A DNA stretch of 46,809 bases, taken from contig ONJJ01000027.1 in assembly GCA_900318115.1 (NCBI GenBank), forward strand, positions 1 through 46,809, given 5' to 3'. Source of the stretch: an uncultured Prevotellaceae bacterium (GTDB lineage: Bacteria > Bacteroidota > Bacteroidia > Bacteroidales > Bacteroidaceae). This document shows positions 24,293 to 32,633 of the stretch, one piece after another. Position numbers and translations under genes: made by a program. Every line of letters begins with the position of its first letter. Within the stretch, counting starts at the first letter, position 1. The notes below the pieces were generated by a model. It saw only the letters and a list, made by a program, of their open reading frames with translations. It searched no databases and was not told the DNA's origin.

Positions 24293-24345
24293 CCGGGGAC
24301 ACAAGGATTTTCAGTCCTTTGCTCTACCAACTGAGCTATGACACC
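24273..24345 (-). tRNA. tRNA-Phe (GAA)
   Basis: 73 nt on the minus strand, CCA not encoded. Acceptor GGTGTCA/TGACACC, D-arm GCTCAGTTGGTAGAGC, anticodon stem AAGGA/TCCTT with loop CTGAAAA (anticodon GAA), T-loop TTCGATT. The T-stem CCCGG/CCTGG contains one C-T mismatch (51-63). The 3' part lies in the attachment core of the integrative element. The promoter is at 24439-24409. Confidence 0.95.
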
Positions 24346-24408
24346 ATCGCGGTGGCGAAAGGGGCATCTGCAAGTGCGGCAGGAGGCGTTCCTTTCGTTT
24401 TGCGGGTG

Positions 24409-24439
24409 CAAAGGTACGTGTTTTATTTGAATCTTGCAA
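24409..24439 (-). promoter_or_regulatory. tRNA-Phe promoter
   Basis: TTG (24439-24437), a 20-bp spacer and TACCTTTG (24416-24409) on the minus strand, a full match to the Bacteroidetes primary sigma consensus. It lies 64 bp before the tRNA. Confidence 0.8.
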
Positions 24440-24510
24440 CATTTTTGCAGAAAATCTTCACTTTGGACGAAAAAAAGTGCATTTTCTTTCGTCGTTTGCC
24501 CAGAAAGTTG

Positions 24511-24518
24511 TACCTTTG
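24511..24518 (+). promoter_or_regulatory. -7 box for tRNA-Pro
   Basis: TACCTTTG on the plus strand, 77 bp before the tRNA. No clean TTG at -33 (TTC at the expected place). Confidence 0.55.
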
Positions 24519-24594
24519 CACCCGCAAATGAGAGATTCTTGCACTTCGGGCAGTTTTCTTCTACTGCCGAATAAGATGTCCTCTCGCTTGCTTT

Positions 24595-24667
24595 CGGAAA
24601 GTAGCGCAGTTGGTAGCGCACTACGTTCGGGACGTAGGGGTCGGGCGTTCGAGTCGCCTCTTTCCGA
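24595..24667 (+). tRNA. tRNA-Pro (CGG)
   Basis: 73 nt, CCA not encoded. Acceptor CGGAAAG/CTTTCCG, D-arm GCGCAGTTGGTAGCGC, anticodon stem CTACG/CGTAG with loop TTCGGGA (anticodon CGG), T-loop TTCGAGT. A terminator follows at 24688-24719. Confidence 0.95.
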
Positions 24668-24687
24668 CGAAATATGAATCGGAGAAG

Positions 24688-24719
24688 GATGTGTCCCCTG
24701 TTTGGGGGCGCATCTTTTT
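24688..24719 (+). terminator. Terminator of tRNA-Pro
   Basis: GATGTGTCCCC pairs with GGGGGCGCATC (with wobbles) around a short TGTTT loop, followed by TTTTTC. Confidence 0.75.
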
Positions 24720-24759
24720 CTTTTTGGTTATTAGGTTGTGCGGGGAAGGACAAAAAACT

Positions 24760-24809
24760 ATTCGGATTCCCGAGCCCGAATAGCGTGTCTGGGGCTGGGG
24801 AATCCGAAT
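24760..24809. terminator. Inverted repeat between tRNA-Pro and the BlaI gene
   Basis: ATTCGGATTCCC (24760-24771) is exactly complementary to 24798-24809, with GCCC/GGGC continuing inside. A strong hairpin likely serving as terminator of the minus-strand BlaI-type gene, though the T-run is poor. Confidence 0.6.
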
Positions 24810-24854
24810 AATTCGGTTGATTCGTTGTCTGAAGAGGTGGAAGGAGGGGGGCGA

Positions 24855-25235
24855 TCAGCGCTTCTGGCTCTCGTGGATGATGTCGATGATGTCGCGTACT
24901 TCACCCTCGGAGAGGTGTTCGCGATTGAAAAGGAAGCGAATCATCTCCTGGAAGGAGTCGTGGAAGAAAGTGCTCTTGACAGGTGCGAAGTAAACCTCGG
25001 CATAATCTTTCTGACTGACGGTGGGAGTGTAGTAGAGCTTGTTGCCTTTTTTACGGCAGCGGATGAAGCCTTTGCCCGTAAGAATTTTCAGGAATGTTGC
25101 CAAGGTCGTGTAGGCGGGCTTGGGGTCTTCGTATTCAGCCAGTATGTCGCCTGTGAACCCACCTTGGCCGGGGAGGTTCCAGAGGATTTGCATCACCTGG
25201 AACTCTGCTTTTGTTAGTTGCTTAATTTCCCTCAT
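24855..25235 (-). CDS. BlaI/MecI/CopY family transcriptional repressor
   Basis: 126 aa. Winged helix LTKAEFQVMQILWNLP...AYTTLATFLKILTGKGFIRCRKKGNKLYYTP is the BlaI-type DNA-binding domain; the C-terminal helices (FHDSFQEMIRFLFNREHLSEGEVRDIIDIIHE) form the dimer part. The ATG at 25235 is chosen because homology begins there. BlaI genes usually sit upstream of a BlaR1/M56-type membrane protease that inactivates them. No such partner lies on either side here, so the signal and targets are unknown. It may regulate genes elsewhere or respond to a remote BlaR1. Confidence 0.88.
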   Translation of the reverse strand: MREIKQLTKAEFQVMQILWNLPGQGGFTGDILAEYEDPKPAYTTLATFLKILTGKGFIRCRKKGNKLYYTPTVSQKDYAEVYFAPVKSTFFHDSFQEMIRFLFNREHLSEGEVRDIIDIIHESQKR

Positions 25236-25414
25236 TTTTTGTTTTTTTGTAGTAGTAAGAAAATAATTGTGCTTTTTTCTGCCCACAAAATTAGCTTTTT
25301 TGGTCGAGAGGGTCGCCAGAGGATTATGTTTATTTTGGTGGCGGAGCGCAGCGTTAAACTTTTTTTACTGTTTATGGGGAAAATATGTTACTAATAAATG
25401 CGTTTCTTAACAAA

Positions 25415-26293
25415 CTACTGGATGATGGAGGTCTGCGGATTGCGAAGGTTCTCAGCCCGGCGGAGGAAGGCTTTGGCGGTGCCGAAGCGGAGGAAGAGGT
25501 CTAGGCGGACGGGCATGTGGTTCTGGTCGTCCGTGATGTAGAAGGTGACGACCTCGTGCTCCTTCTTGCCCTCGTACTCTACGAAGGAAAAGACAAGACA
25601 GCGATACTCGATGCCCGTCTCTTCCATCTTGAAGCGCTTACGCCCGCGGTAGATGAGGGTCTCGAGTTTGACCTTGCGTCCGTCCGCCATATAGAACTGC
25701 AGGTGCTGTCCCTCGCGGAACTGCGTGGGGTCGAAGGAGCGGGCGCGCAGGAGCATGGACATCATGTCGTAGATGCACTCGCCCGAGGCGTAGGCTGTGT
25801 CGAGGACTTCGCCGCGGGGATTGAGGTAGCGTTGGCGCAGGGTGGTGCGGCCGTGGGGGTATGAGTACCAGACCTCATCGACGTTGTAGCGCTTGCCCTC
25901 GAAGGCTCCCTTGCGGTAGTAGAGGGGGACGAGGTCGGGGCGGATGTATGAGATGAGCGTGTCGCGCATCATGAAGAAGCGGTCTGTGCGGCGTGAGCCG
26001 GTGGTGATGAGGTGGCAGCGCAGGGCGTCCTGACCGCCATACTTGCGCTGTGAAATATTGAGGTTGGCAGTGCCTGCCTTGATCCAGATGAATTTCCAGT
26101 TGAAGTAGAGTTGGTACTCAAGATTCTCGCCTGCCTGGAAGGCGGTGTTCTCCAGGGGGCACTGAGCATGCAGAGCGATGCTGCCGAAGCACAGAGCCAT
26201 CAGCAGTGTGCTGCGCACCAGCAAATGGGCGACAGCGGAGGTGGTCAGCCTGGCGGTGCAGGAGGTGAGAAGCCGGATGGGTATCGTTTTCAT
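25415..26293 (-). CDS. DUF3108 domain protein (exported)
   Basis: 292 aa. An N-terminal hydrophobic segment (about 19-43, ending LHAQ) looks like a signal peptide. The rest is the beta-rich DUF3108 domain: GENLEYQLYFNWKFIWIKAGTA, then LPLYYRKGAFEGKRY, YDMMSMLLRARS, ITDDQNHMPVRLDL. The family is periplasmic or outer-membrane associated, of unknown function, and is related in fold to lipoprotein-handling barrels. It starts 64 bp after the Big_5 lipoprotein gene and is probably the last gene of that transcript. Confidence 0.85.
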   Translation of the reverse strand: MKTIPIRLLTSCTARLTTSAVAHLLVRSTLLMALCFGSIALHAQCPLENTAFQAGENLEYQLYFNWKFIWIKAGTANLNISQRKYGGQDALRCHLITTGSRRTDRFFMMRDTLISYIRPDLVPLYYRKGAFEGKRYNVDEVWYSYPHGRTTLRQRYLNPRGEVLDTAYASGECIYDMMSMLLRARSFDPTQFREGQHLQFYMADGRKVKLETLIYRGRKRFKMEETGIEYRCLVFSFVEYEGKKEHEVVTFYITDDQNHMPVRLDLFLRFGTAKAFLRRAENLRNPQTSIIQ

Positions 26294-26357
26294 AGTAGTT
26301 GCGCAGTTGGTTGTGGGATTGATTCTTGGTTATAGGACAGGTGTGAAGGCTCTGGGT

Positions 26358-28391
26358 TTAACGCTTCTTGCTCGAACGTTTGCGCATCTCGGCCTCGCGC
26401 TGTTTGTTGCGCTCCTTGACCTTGCGATCCTTGTCGGGCTTCTGCTTCGTGATCTTGGCCGGTTTCTGGCGCATGGGCGCTATCCCCCTGAGTTCCCAGT
26501 CCTGTTCGAGTTCCCATTGTGCCTTCACGCTGATAGCCTTGGGGAAATAGTAGGTGGGTTCGGGGTGGAGACCGGAGTCGAAGTGTCCGGTAGTCCACTC
26601 GCCGTCGCCATTGCGGTCGACGAAGCAGCGGACGTAGTATTCGCCGGGGCGAAGGTAGAAAAAGTCGGCGCGACCATCAGCGCTGGCGCGCTCGGTCCTG
26701 ATGGGGGCGTCGGCGCCCGAGAGCAGCTGTACGACGACGCCAGTGTCGGGTGTGATGACGTGCATGAAGAGTGCTCCATACTCCTCTTCCTTGCGCACCC
26801 GTAAGTCTTGCTTGATCTCCCGGTTCCAATGGCCGAGGGCTCCGTGGACGGCGGCGCTGTCGATGATGAGTCGATACTGCTGTCCCAATTCCCAATCGAC
26901 GTAGAGCTGGAAGCGGCGTGGCGAGAGTTCAGAGCGCAGGAGCTCGAAGGGAGCATCCTGCCAGATGGTATCGACTTTCAGCTGGAAGTGTATGCCGGAG
27001 GAGTCAATGTCGAGGATGGGTTCGGGAAAGGTCAGTAGGGGTGCCTGGTTGGGATCTACGGAGCCTGCCGGCTTGATGTCGGGTGCAATGTAAGTGACGA
27101 GGAACGGGTTCTCCTCTGGTGGCAGGTTCTTGTTGCGTTTCTGTTTCTTTTTCTGTTCCTTCTCCCATTTTTCGGTCTGCTCCTGGATCTCCTTGAGTTG
27201 CTGGGCTCGGGTGACCTTGGGCGCCAGTTCCACGGTGTCTGTGGTCCAGATGAGCTGTCCGAGTGTGTCTGTCTCGAGGTATGAGAATTCGAACTGCAGG
27301 CTGTCGCAGTAGGCTATGGTGGTGTCCGTAATCCAGTAGTCCACGGTGTCGCCCTGTAGCGATGGTTCTACGATGAATCCTCCGTCGCCTTCGAAGCTGA
27401 TGCCTCGTATGCGAGGAAGCGTGTCTGCGGGTGCTGTGAAGTAGAAGGTGAAGTGCTCCGGCACCAGTCGTTCTTCCTTCAGGCGGTGGCGGTCCTGCCC
27501 GGCTTCGAGGAAAGCGAAGAGAACGATGTCGTCGGGGAAGAAGTGGGTGTAGCGCATGGGCTGGATGCTGTCATAGTGGGTGCTGTCGCGCCAGACGGTG
27601 TCCAGGCGGATGTCAGGTCGGCAAGTGGAGGCGAAGAGGGCGGTGTCGAAGGCCACGAGTTCACTCTTCTGGCTGAAGCGGAAGTCGTTGTCCATATCCT
27701 GCAGGGCGAAGGCGCGATAGCGGCGGTTGCGTGCTATGCCCTTGATGACGAAGCGCCCGCTGCCATTGGTGCGGCTGACGCGGTCGAAGGAGCGTGTGCG
27801 CAGGAAACTGTCGGGAACCAGCGAGTCGCCTGTGAGGCTGTCTGCCTGCACCTCGTAAAGTCCCACGAGTATTCCCTTGATGGGTTCGAGGTCGGCGGCG
27901 TTGAGTACGTAGCCGGAAACTTCCATGGTGTCGATTTCGTCGCCAGTGGAGAAGGAGTATGTGAAGTTGCCCATCGGGTTGCTCTCGTTGTTGTCCACGA
28001 TGGCGTCGGCGAAGTCGATGGTGTAGGTAGTGTTGGGCCGGAGGGTGTCGAAGAGCTCGATCTTGATGCGCTTGCCGTCGGCGCGAACGTTGGCCATTTC
28101 GGTCTGTGGCGGCGACACGATGACTTTCTCGCTGGCATTCTCAATCTTGATGTACTCGTCGAAGAGGATGCTGATTTTCTTGCGGTTGACGTTGGTGGCT
28201 TGGTTCTCGGGCTGTGCCTGCACCACTCGAGGCGGTGTTTCGTCGTAGGGGCCTCCGTCGGGTGTTCCCAGGCTGGCGCAGGCCGACACGAGTACGATGC
28301 TGAGTAGGAAATACAAGATGGCATGCAGCCCTCGGCCGCGCTGTTGCTGCTTGCCGATGAACTCTGTATGTCCCTTTCTTGCGCTGCTCAT
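26358..28391 (-). CDS. Big_5 (bacterial Ig-like) lipoprotein
   Basis: 677 aa. A lipobox (LVSAC, Cys about 38) follows a hydrophobic stretch, so the mature protein should be lipid-anchored in the outer membrane. The first Ig-like Big_5 domain begins DETPPRVVQAQPENQATNV and spans about 50-155. Further beta-rich domains follow, with RYRAFALQDMDNDFRF and a late YVRCFVDRNGDGEW motif typical of these Bacteroidetes proteins. The C-terminus is strongly basic (K/R-rich from about 640). Conserved in the order but without known function. It lies between the GH3-type and DUF3108 genes, all minus strand. Confidence 0.85.
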   Translation of the reverse strand: MSSARKGHTEFIGKQQQRGRGLHAILYFLLSIVLVSACASLGTPDGGPYDETPPRVVQAQPENQATNVNRKKISILFDEYIKIENASEKVIVSPPQTEMANVRADGKRIKIELFDTLRPNTTYTIDFADAIVDNNESNPMGNFTYSFSTGDEIDTMEVSGYVLNAADLEPIKGILVGLYEVQADSLTGDSLVPDSFLRTRSFDRVSRTNGSGRFVIKGIARNRRYRAFALQDMDNDFRFSQKSELVAFDTALFASTCRPDIRLDTVWRDSTHYDSIQPMRYTHFFPDDIVLFAFLEAGQDRHRLKEERLVPEHFTFYFTAPADTLPRIRGISFEGDGGFIVEPSLQGDTVDYWITDTTIAYCDSLQFEFSYLETDTLGQLIWTTDTVELAPKVTRAQQLKEIQEQTEKWEKEQKKKQKRNKNLPPEENPFLVTYIAPDIKPAGSVDPNQAPLLTFPEPILDIDSSGIHFQLKVDTIWQDAPFELLRSELSPRRFQLYVDWELGQQYRLIIDSAAVHGALGHWNREIKQDLRVRKEEEYGALFMHVITPDTGVVVQLLSGADAPIRTERASADGRADFFYLRPGEYYVRCFVDRNGDGEWTTGHFDSGLHPEPTYYFPKAISVKAQWELEQDWELRGIAPMRQKPAKITKQKPDKDRKVKERNKQREAEMRKRSSKKR

Positions 28392-28448
28392 AATGCGTAC
28401 CTTAATTATTCCGGGTCCACTTTTTATCTTTCCCCTTATTTCCTCTCT

Positions 28449-29969
28449 TTACTCTTTACCTTCTCTGCTATTCATCTTCAGCAGTTGCTCGATGTTGTCG
28501 CGGCTGTTGCTCAGTCTGGGGACTTTGTTCTGTCCTCCGAGTTTGCCTCGCTGACGCATCCAGTCGTTGAAGAGTCCCTGGCGGGCGCTGACGAGTTCCA
28601 ACTGCTGGAGGGTAATGTCCTTGTGTCGCTTGGCCTCGTAGTCGGAATTGATGGCTTGAAGGGCCGTGTCCAACTCGGCGGCAAAGTGCTGCAGGTCGTC
28701 TGGCTGCCGCGAGAACTCGATGAGCCATTGGTGGCGGCAGTGTCCTTCCTGGTCCATAAAGATCGGTGCAGCGGTGTACTCCAGCACCTCGGCTCCAGTG
28801 GCTCGGCAGGCGGCCTGCAACCCCTTCTCGGCATTGTCCACGATGAGTTCCTCGCCGAAGGCGTTGATGAAGAACTTGGTGCGCCCGGTGATGACGAACT
28901 TGTAGGGGGCGGTGGAGGTGAAACGCACGGTGTCGCCGATGAGGTATCGCCAGAGTCCGCTGCTGGTGGAGATAACCATGGCGTAGTTCCGGCCAGGCTG
29001 CACGCCCCAGAGGGGCACTACGCTGGGGTGCTCGCTCTCAAACTCGTCCATGGGGATGAATTCGTAGAAGACACCGTAGTCCAGCATGAGCAACATGGCG
29101 GGGTCGGCGGGGTCGCTCTGTACTCCGAAGAATCCTTCGGAGGCGTTGTACGTCTCGAGGTAGTGCATGCGTGGGCTCTGGATGAGGCGGCGGTACTGTT
29201 CGCGGTAGGGCGTGAAGGCCACTCCTCCGTGGAAGAACACCTCGAGGTCGGGCCAGACCTGGTCTATGCGTTCGCATCCGGAGATTTCCAGCACGCGTGT
29301 GAGCACGGAGAGCATCCACGAGGGCACGCCGCTGATGCTCGTGACGTGGCGGTTCATAGCCTCGCGTGCTATGCGTTCGCGCTTCTGTTCGAAGTCGCTG
29401 AGCAGGGCGGTCTTCTTGCTGGGCACTCGGATAAAGTTCACCAACGGATTGATGTTCTCTATGAGTATGGCGCTGAGGTCGCCCACGAGTGAGCTGTGGA
29501 CGTTGTAGTTGGGGGCGTGGGATCCTCCGAGGATGAGAGCCCGCCCGTCGAAGAGGCGGCTGTCGGGATGATGATGGAGGTAGCAGGTGACAGAGTCTTG
29601 TCCTCCGGCGTAGTGGGTGTCCTTCAGGGCTTGGCTGGAGACGGGGATGAACTTGCTCTTGTCGTTGGTGGTGCCGCTGGACTTGGCGTACCAGCGCACC
29701 AGCCCCGGCCAGAGCACGTCGCGTTCGCCGTGGCGCATGCGGTCGATGGCACCCTTCAGTGCCTCGTAGTCATTGACCTCGGATTGTGCGAACTGCTCAT
29801 AAGTGTTCGTGTTTCCGAAGTCGTGGGTGCGTCCCCATTCGGTGTCTCTGGCCTCATGCAGCAGACGGCGAAGCACCTTCATCTGCAGGGCTTCAGCCTC
29901 TGTGGCAAACGTCTCTATCTTCCGATAGCGAGGCGCAAAGAGGGGGCGTATGATGTTTGTTATACTCAT
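28449..29969 (-). CDS. GH3 auxin-responsive promoter family protein (acyl-adenylating)
   Basis: 506 aa, the standard length for bacterial GH3-type proteins. Start TNIIRPLFAPRYRKIE, ATP-binding motif WYAKSSGTTNDKSKFIP, then TSISGVPSWMLSVL, YNASEGFFGVQ and a C-terminal GRTKFFINAFGEELIVDNAE domain. Plant relatives conjugate amino acids to auxin or jasmonate by adenylation. The bacterial substrate is unknown. It starts 18 bp after rnc, which suggests cotranscription with the fatty-acid genes, and an acyl substrate would fit this setting, but that is inference. Confidence 0.92.
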   Translation of the reverse strand: MSITNIIRPLFAPRYRKIETFATEAEALQMKVLRRLLHEARDTEWGRTHDFGNTNTYEQFAQSEVNDYEALKGAIDRMRHGERDVLWPGLVRWYAKSSGTTNDKSKFIPVSSQALKDTHYAGGQDSVTCYLHHHPDSRLFDGRALILGGSHAPNYNVHSSLVGDLSAILIENINPLVNFIRVPSKKTALLSDFEQKRERIAREAMNRHVTSISGVPSWMLSVLTRVLEISGCERIDQVWPDLEVFFHGGVAFTPYREQYRRLIQSPRMHYLETYNASEGFFGVQSDPADPAMLLMLDYGVFYEFIPMDEFESEHPSVVPLWGVQPGRNYAMVISTSSGLWRYLIGDTVRFTSTAPYKFVITGRTKFFINAFGEELIVDNAEKGLQAACRATGAEVLEYTAAPIFMDQEGHCRHQWLIEFSRQPDDLQHFAAELDTALQAINSDYEAKRHKDITLQQLELVSARQGLFNDWMRQRGKLGGQNKVPRLSNSRDNIEQLLKMNSREGKE

Positions 29970-29987
29970 GCTAAGTATGTGTAAGTA

Positions 29988-30809
29988 TCAGTTTTCGGGC
30001 ACCAACGCCACGGGCTCTTCCTCCTGGGCGGTTCGCCTGGACTTGGCCTCGAAGATGGCGCGCGTGAGTTCCTTGTCGCTCTTGAGCAGCTTCAGGGTCT
30101 CGCGTGCTGCCTGCTGGTGGCTCTCCTTCTTGGAGTAGCCTCGTCCGGTCTCGCAGTCGAGGCCTTCGAGCACCACACGCGTGATGAACACGGGCGATGC
30201 TCCGTTCTCGCGACGTTCCTCCAGCAACCGGAACTCCAGCTCCACGCGGTTCTTCTGGGACCACTCGATGAGTCGTGACTTGAAGTTCACCTCCTTCTTT
30301 GCCATCTTCTCGATGTTCACCAGCTGTCCCAGTATGCGCTTTCGCATAAAGTACATGCAGGCGTCGTAGCCACGGTCCAGATAGATGGCTCCCACCAGTG
30401 CCTCGAAAGCGTTGCCGCCCATGTAGCTGTTGTGGGTCGTGGAGTGACTGTTGCTGTGTATCAGTTGCTCCAGTCCAATCTCGCGGGCGAGGTTGTTGAG
30501 GGTGTCGCGCTGCACGAGCTTGCTGCGTGTGTTGGTGAGGAATCCCTCGCGCTGTCCCTTGAATTGTTGGTAGAGGATGTCGCTGGAGATAGCTTCAAGG
30601 ATGGCGTCTCCCAGAAATTCCAGCCGTTCGTTGTGCTCCTCGGTTCCCTTTCGTCCGCGGCTGGCCACGGACTTGTGCTGCAAGGCTTGCTTGTAGAACT
30701 TGATGCGGTGGGGAAAGAACCCGAGGATTTCAAAGAGAGCCGCATAAAGTTCCTTGTCCTTGCGGAAAGGGAGCCTTATGCGGTCGATGAAGTTCAGTTT
30801 CAGGAACAC
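29988..30809 (-). CDS. rnc: Ribonuclease III
   Basis: 273 aa. Cleaves double-stranded RNA in rRNA and mRNA maturation. The signature ERLEFLGDAILE (61-72) carries the metal-binding acidic residues, and GNAFEALVGAIYLDRG (about 133-148) the second set. The C-terminal double-stranded-RNA-binding domain runs from about 180 (FKSRLIEWSQKNRV...GRGYSKKESHQQAARETLKLL). A 25-residue C-terminal tail is basic, then acidic. It lies 47 bp after fabF, as usual in Bacteroidetes. Confidence 0.95.
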   Translation of the reverse strand: MFLKLNFIDRIRLPFRKDKELYAALFEILGFFPHRIKFYKQALQHKSVASRGRKGTEEHNERLEFLGDAILEAISSDILYQQFKGQREGFLTNTRSKLVQRDTLNNLAREIGLEQLIHSNSHSTTHNSYMGGNAFEALVGAIYLDRGYDACMYFMRKRILGQLVNIEKMAKKEVNFKSRLIEWSQKNRVELEFRLLEERRENGASPVFITRVVLEGLDCETGRGYSKKESHQQAARETLKLLKSDKELTRAIFEAKSRRTAQEEEPVALVPEN

Positions 30810-30855
30810 GGGGTCGTGTGCGTTTTTAGGTCGTTAGACGTGTGTGTGCTGGCGC

Positions 30856-32124
30856 TCAGCCCTCGTACTTCTTGAAAATCACGCAGGCGTTGTGGCCTCC
30901 GAATCCGAACGTGTTGCTCAGTGCGGCACGCACGGTGCGCTGCTGGGCCTTGTTGAATGTGAAATTCATGTCGTAGTCGATTTCGGGGTCGCGGTCGTCG
31001 TCCTCGTGGTTGATCGTCGGGGGAACGATGTCGTTCTTCACGGCAAGCACGCTGGCCATGGCTTCTACGGCGCCGGCAGCTCCGAGCAGGTGACCAGTCA
31101 TGGACTTGGTGGAGGAGATATTGAGCTTGTAGGCCCAGTCTCCGAAGACGTCCTTGATGGCCTTGGCCTCGGAGATGTCACCCACGTGTGTGGACGTGCC
31201 GTGGACGTTGATGTAGTCGATGTCCTCGGGCTGGAGACCAGCGTCGTCCAGTGCGTTCTGCATCACCAGCTTGGCTCCCAGTCCTTCGGGGTGGGAGGCG
31301 GTGATGTGGTAGGCATCGGCACTCATGCCCTCGCCGGCGAACTCTGCGTAGATCTTGGCTCCGCGAGCCTTGGCGTGCTCCAGTTCCTCGAGCACGAGGC
31401 ATCCGGCACCTTCGCCCATGATGAATCCGTCGCGACTGGCGCTGAAGGGGCGGCTGGCCTTCTCCGGCTCATCGTTGCGGGTGCTCAGGGCCTTCATGGC
31501 GGAGAATCCGCCCACGGCACCTTCCGTGATGGCTGCTTCGGCGCCACCACTGACAATGACGTCGGCCTTGCCCAGACGGATAAGGTTGAAGGCGTCGGCC
31601 AGCGCATTCGTGCTGGAGGCACAGGCGGAGGTCGTCACGTAGTTGGGGCCATGGAAGCCGTAGAGGATGCTGATGTGGCCGGCGGCGATGTCGGCAATCA
31701 TCTTGGTGATGAAGAAGGGACTGAACTTAGGACCCAGCAGCTCGCCGTTCTTCTCATAGTTGCGGATCTCCTCCTCAAAGCTCTTGATGCCTCCGATGCC
31801 CACGCCGTAGACCACGCCCACGCGGTTCTTGTCCACGCGCTCGAGGTCCATGCCGGTGTCCTCGATGGCCATTTTGGCGGCGGCGATGGCGAACTGGCAG
31901 TAGCGGTCCATCTTGCGGGCTTCCTTGCGGTCTATGCCGAAGTCCTCGGGGTTGAAGCCTTTCACCTCGCAGGCGAACTGAACCTTGAACTTCTCGGTAT
32001 TGAACAGGGTGATGGGGGCGGCTCCACTGACTCCTGCCAGCAGATTCTTCCAGGTTTCCTCGGCCGAGAGGCCCAGAGGCGTCACGGCACCGAGGCCTGT
32101 TACGACAACTCTTTTAAGTTCCAT
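30856..32124 (-). CDS. fabF: 3-oxoacyl-ACP synthase II (KAS II)
   Basis: 422 aa. Condenses acyl-ACP with malonyl-ACP in fatty acid elongation. Catalytic Cys168 (TTSACASSTNA), His308 (INVHGTSTHVGD) and His345 (SMTGHLLGAAG) are all present. The ATG at 32124 is chosen over a longer frame reaching 32211 because homology starts MELKRVVVTGLGAVTP. Its substrate carrier gene acpP lies just upstream and rnc just downstream; the three are probably one transcript from the promoter at 32571-32541. Confidence 0.96.
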   Translation of the reverse strand: MELKRVVVTGLGAVTPLGLSAEETWKNLLAGVSGAAPITLFNTEKFKVQFACEVKGFNPEDFGIDRKEARKMDRYCQFAIAAAKMAIEDTGMDLERVDKNRVGVVYGVGIGGIKSFEEEIRNYEKNGELLGPKFSPFFITKMIADIAAGHISILYGFHGPNYVTTSACASSTNALADAFNLIRLGKADVIVSGGAEAAITEGAVGGFSAMKALSTRNDEPEKASRPFSASRDGFIMGEGAGCLVLEELEHAKARGAKIYAEFAGEGMSADAYHITASHPEGLGAKLVMQNALDDAGLQPEDIDYINVHGTSTHVGDISEAKAIKDVFGDWAYKLNISSTKSMTGHLLGAAGAVEAMASVLAVKNDIVPPTINHEDDDRDPEIDYDMNFTFNKAQQRTVRAALSNTFGFGGHNACVIFKKYEG

Positions 32125-32142
32125 AGAGATATAAAAAGAAAG

Positions 32143-32236
32143 TTGACGAATTGACGAGTAAACGAGTGGACAAGTATCTGCCCCCGCGGAGGAGGAAACT
32201 ATACGTGCCACCTTGTCAACTCGTCAACTCGTCAAC
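32143..32236. repeat. Inverted TTGACGAG-type repeats between acpP and fabF
   Basis: The segment 32143-32177 (AGTTGACGAATTGACGAG..) is imperfectly complementary to 32212-32236 (CTTGTCAACTCGTCAACTCG), and each arm is itself built of 8-9 bp TTGACGAG repeats. It lies within the acpP-fabF transcript and could form an mRNA hairpin that sets the high acpP to fabF expression ratio. It may equally be a passive intergenic repeat. Confidence 0.6.
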
Positions 32237-32251
32237 AGGGATTTGTGATGA

Positions 32252-32485
32252 TTACTGGTGTTGTTCGATGTAGGCAACAGCGTCGCCGACGGTAGCGATC
32301 TTCTCAGCGTCGTCGTCGGGGATAGCGATTCCGAATTCGTTCTCCAGCTCCATGATGAGCTCCACGGTGTCGAGGCTATCAGCACCGAGGTCGCCGGTGA
32401 AACTCTTTTCTGCGCTAACTTCTGCTGCATCAACGCCGAGCTTGTCGACGATGATATCTCTTACTTTGCTTTCAATTTCAGACAT
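32252..32485 (-). CDS. acpP: Acyl carrier protein
   Basis: 77 aa. Acidic four-helix carrier of fatty acid synthesis. The DSL motif ([10 protein letters not shown]) has Ser37 as the 4'-phosphopantetheine site. Length and sequence are fully typical. First gene of the acpP-fabF-rnc cluster, with a strong promoter 56 bp upstream. Confidence 0.97.
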   Translation of the reverse strand: MSEIESKVRDIIVDKLGVDAAEVSAEKSFTGDLGADSLDTVELIMELENEFGIAIPDDDAEKIATVGDAVAYIEQHQ

Positions 32486-32540
32486 AATTCTAATTGTGTT
32501 AAAATGATGATAAATATTTCAAAACCTTTTTTTCGGGGGG

Positions 32541-32571
32541 CAAAGGTAAGGCAAATTTTTCAATATGCCAA
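32541..32571 (-). promoter_or_regulatory. acpP promoter
   Basis: TTG (32571-32569), a 20-bp spacer and TACCTTTG (32548-32541) on the minus strand: an exact match to the Bacteroidetes -33/-7 consensus. Confidence 0.8.
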
Positions 32572-32633
32572 AGAAAAAACTAAAAAAGTGCACAAAAGTG
32601 CACATATAAATGCCTATTGTGCAAAAATGACAC

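Noticed and set aside
24738-25217. 159-codon plus-strand frame
   Set aside because: It overlaps the BlaI-type gene in antisense and has no domain; the BlaI winged helix is clear.
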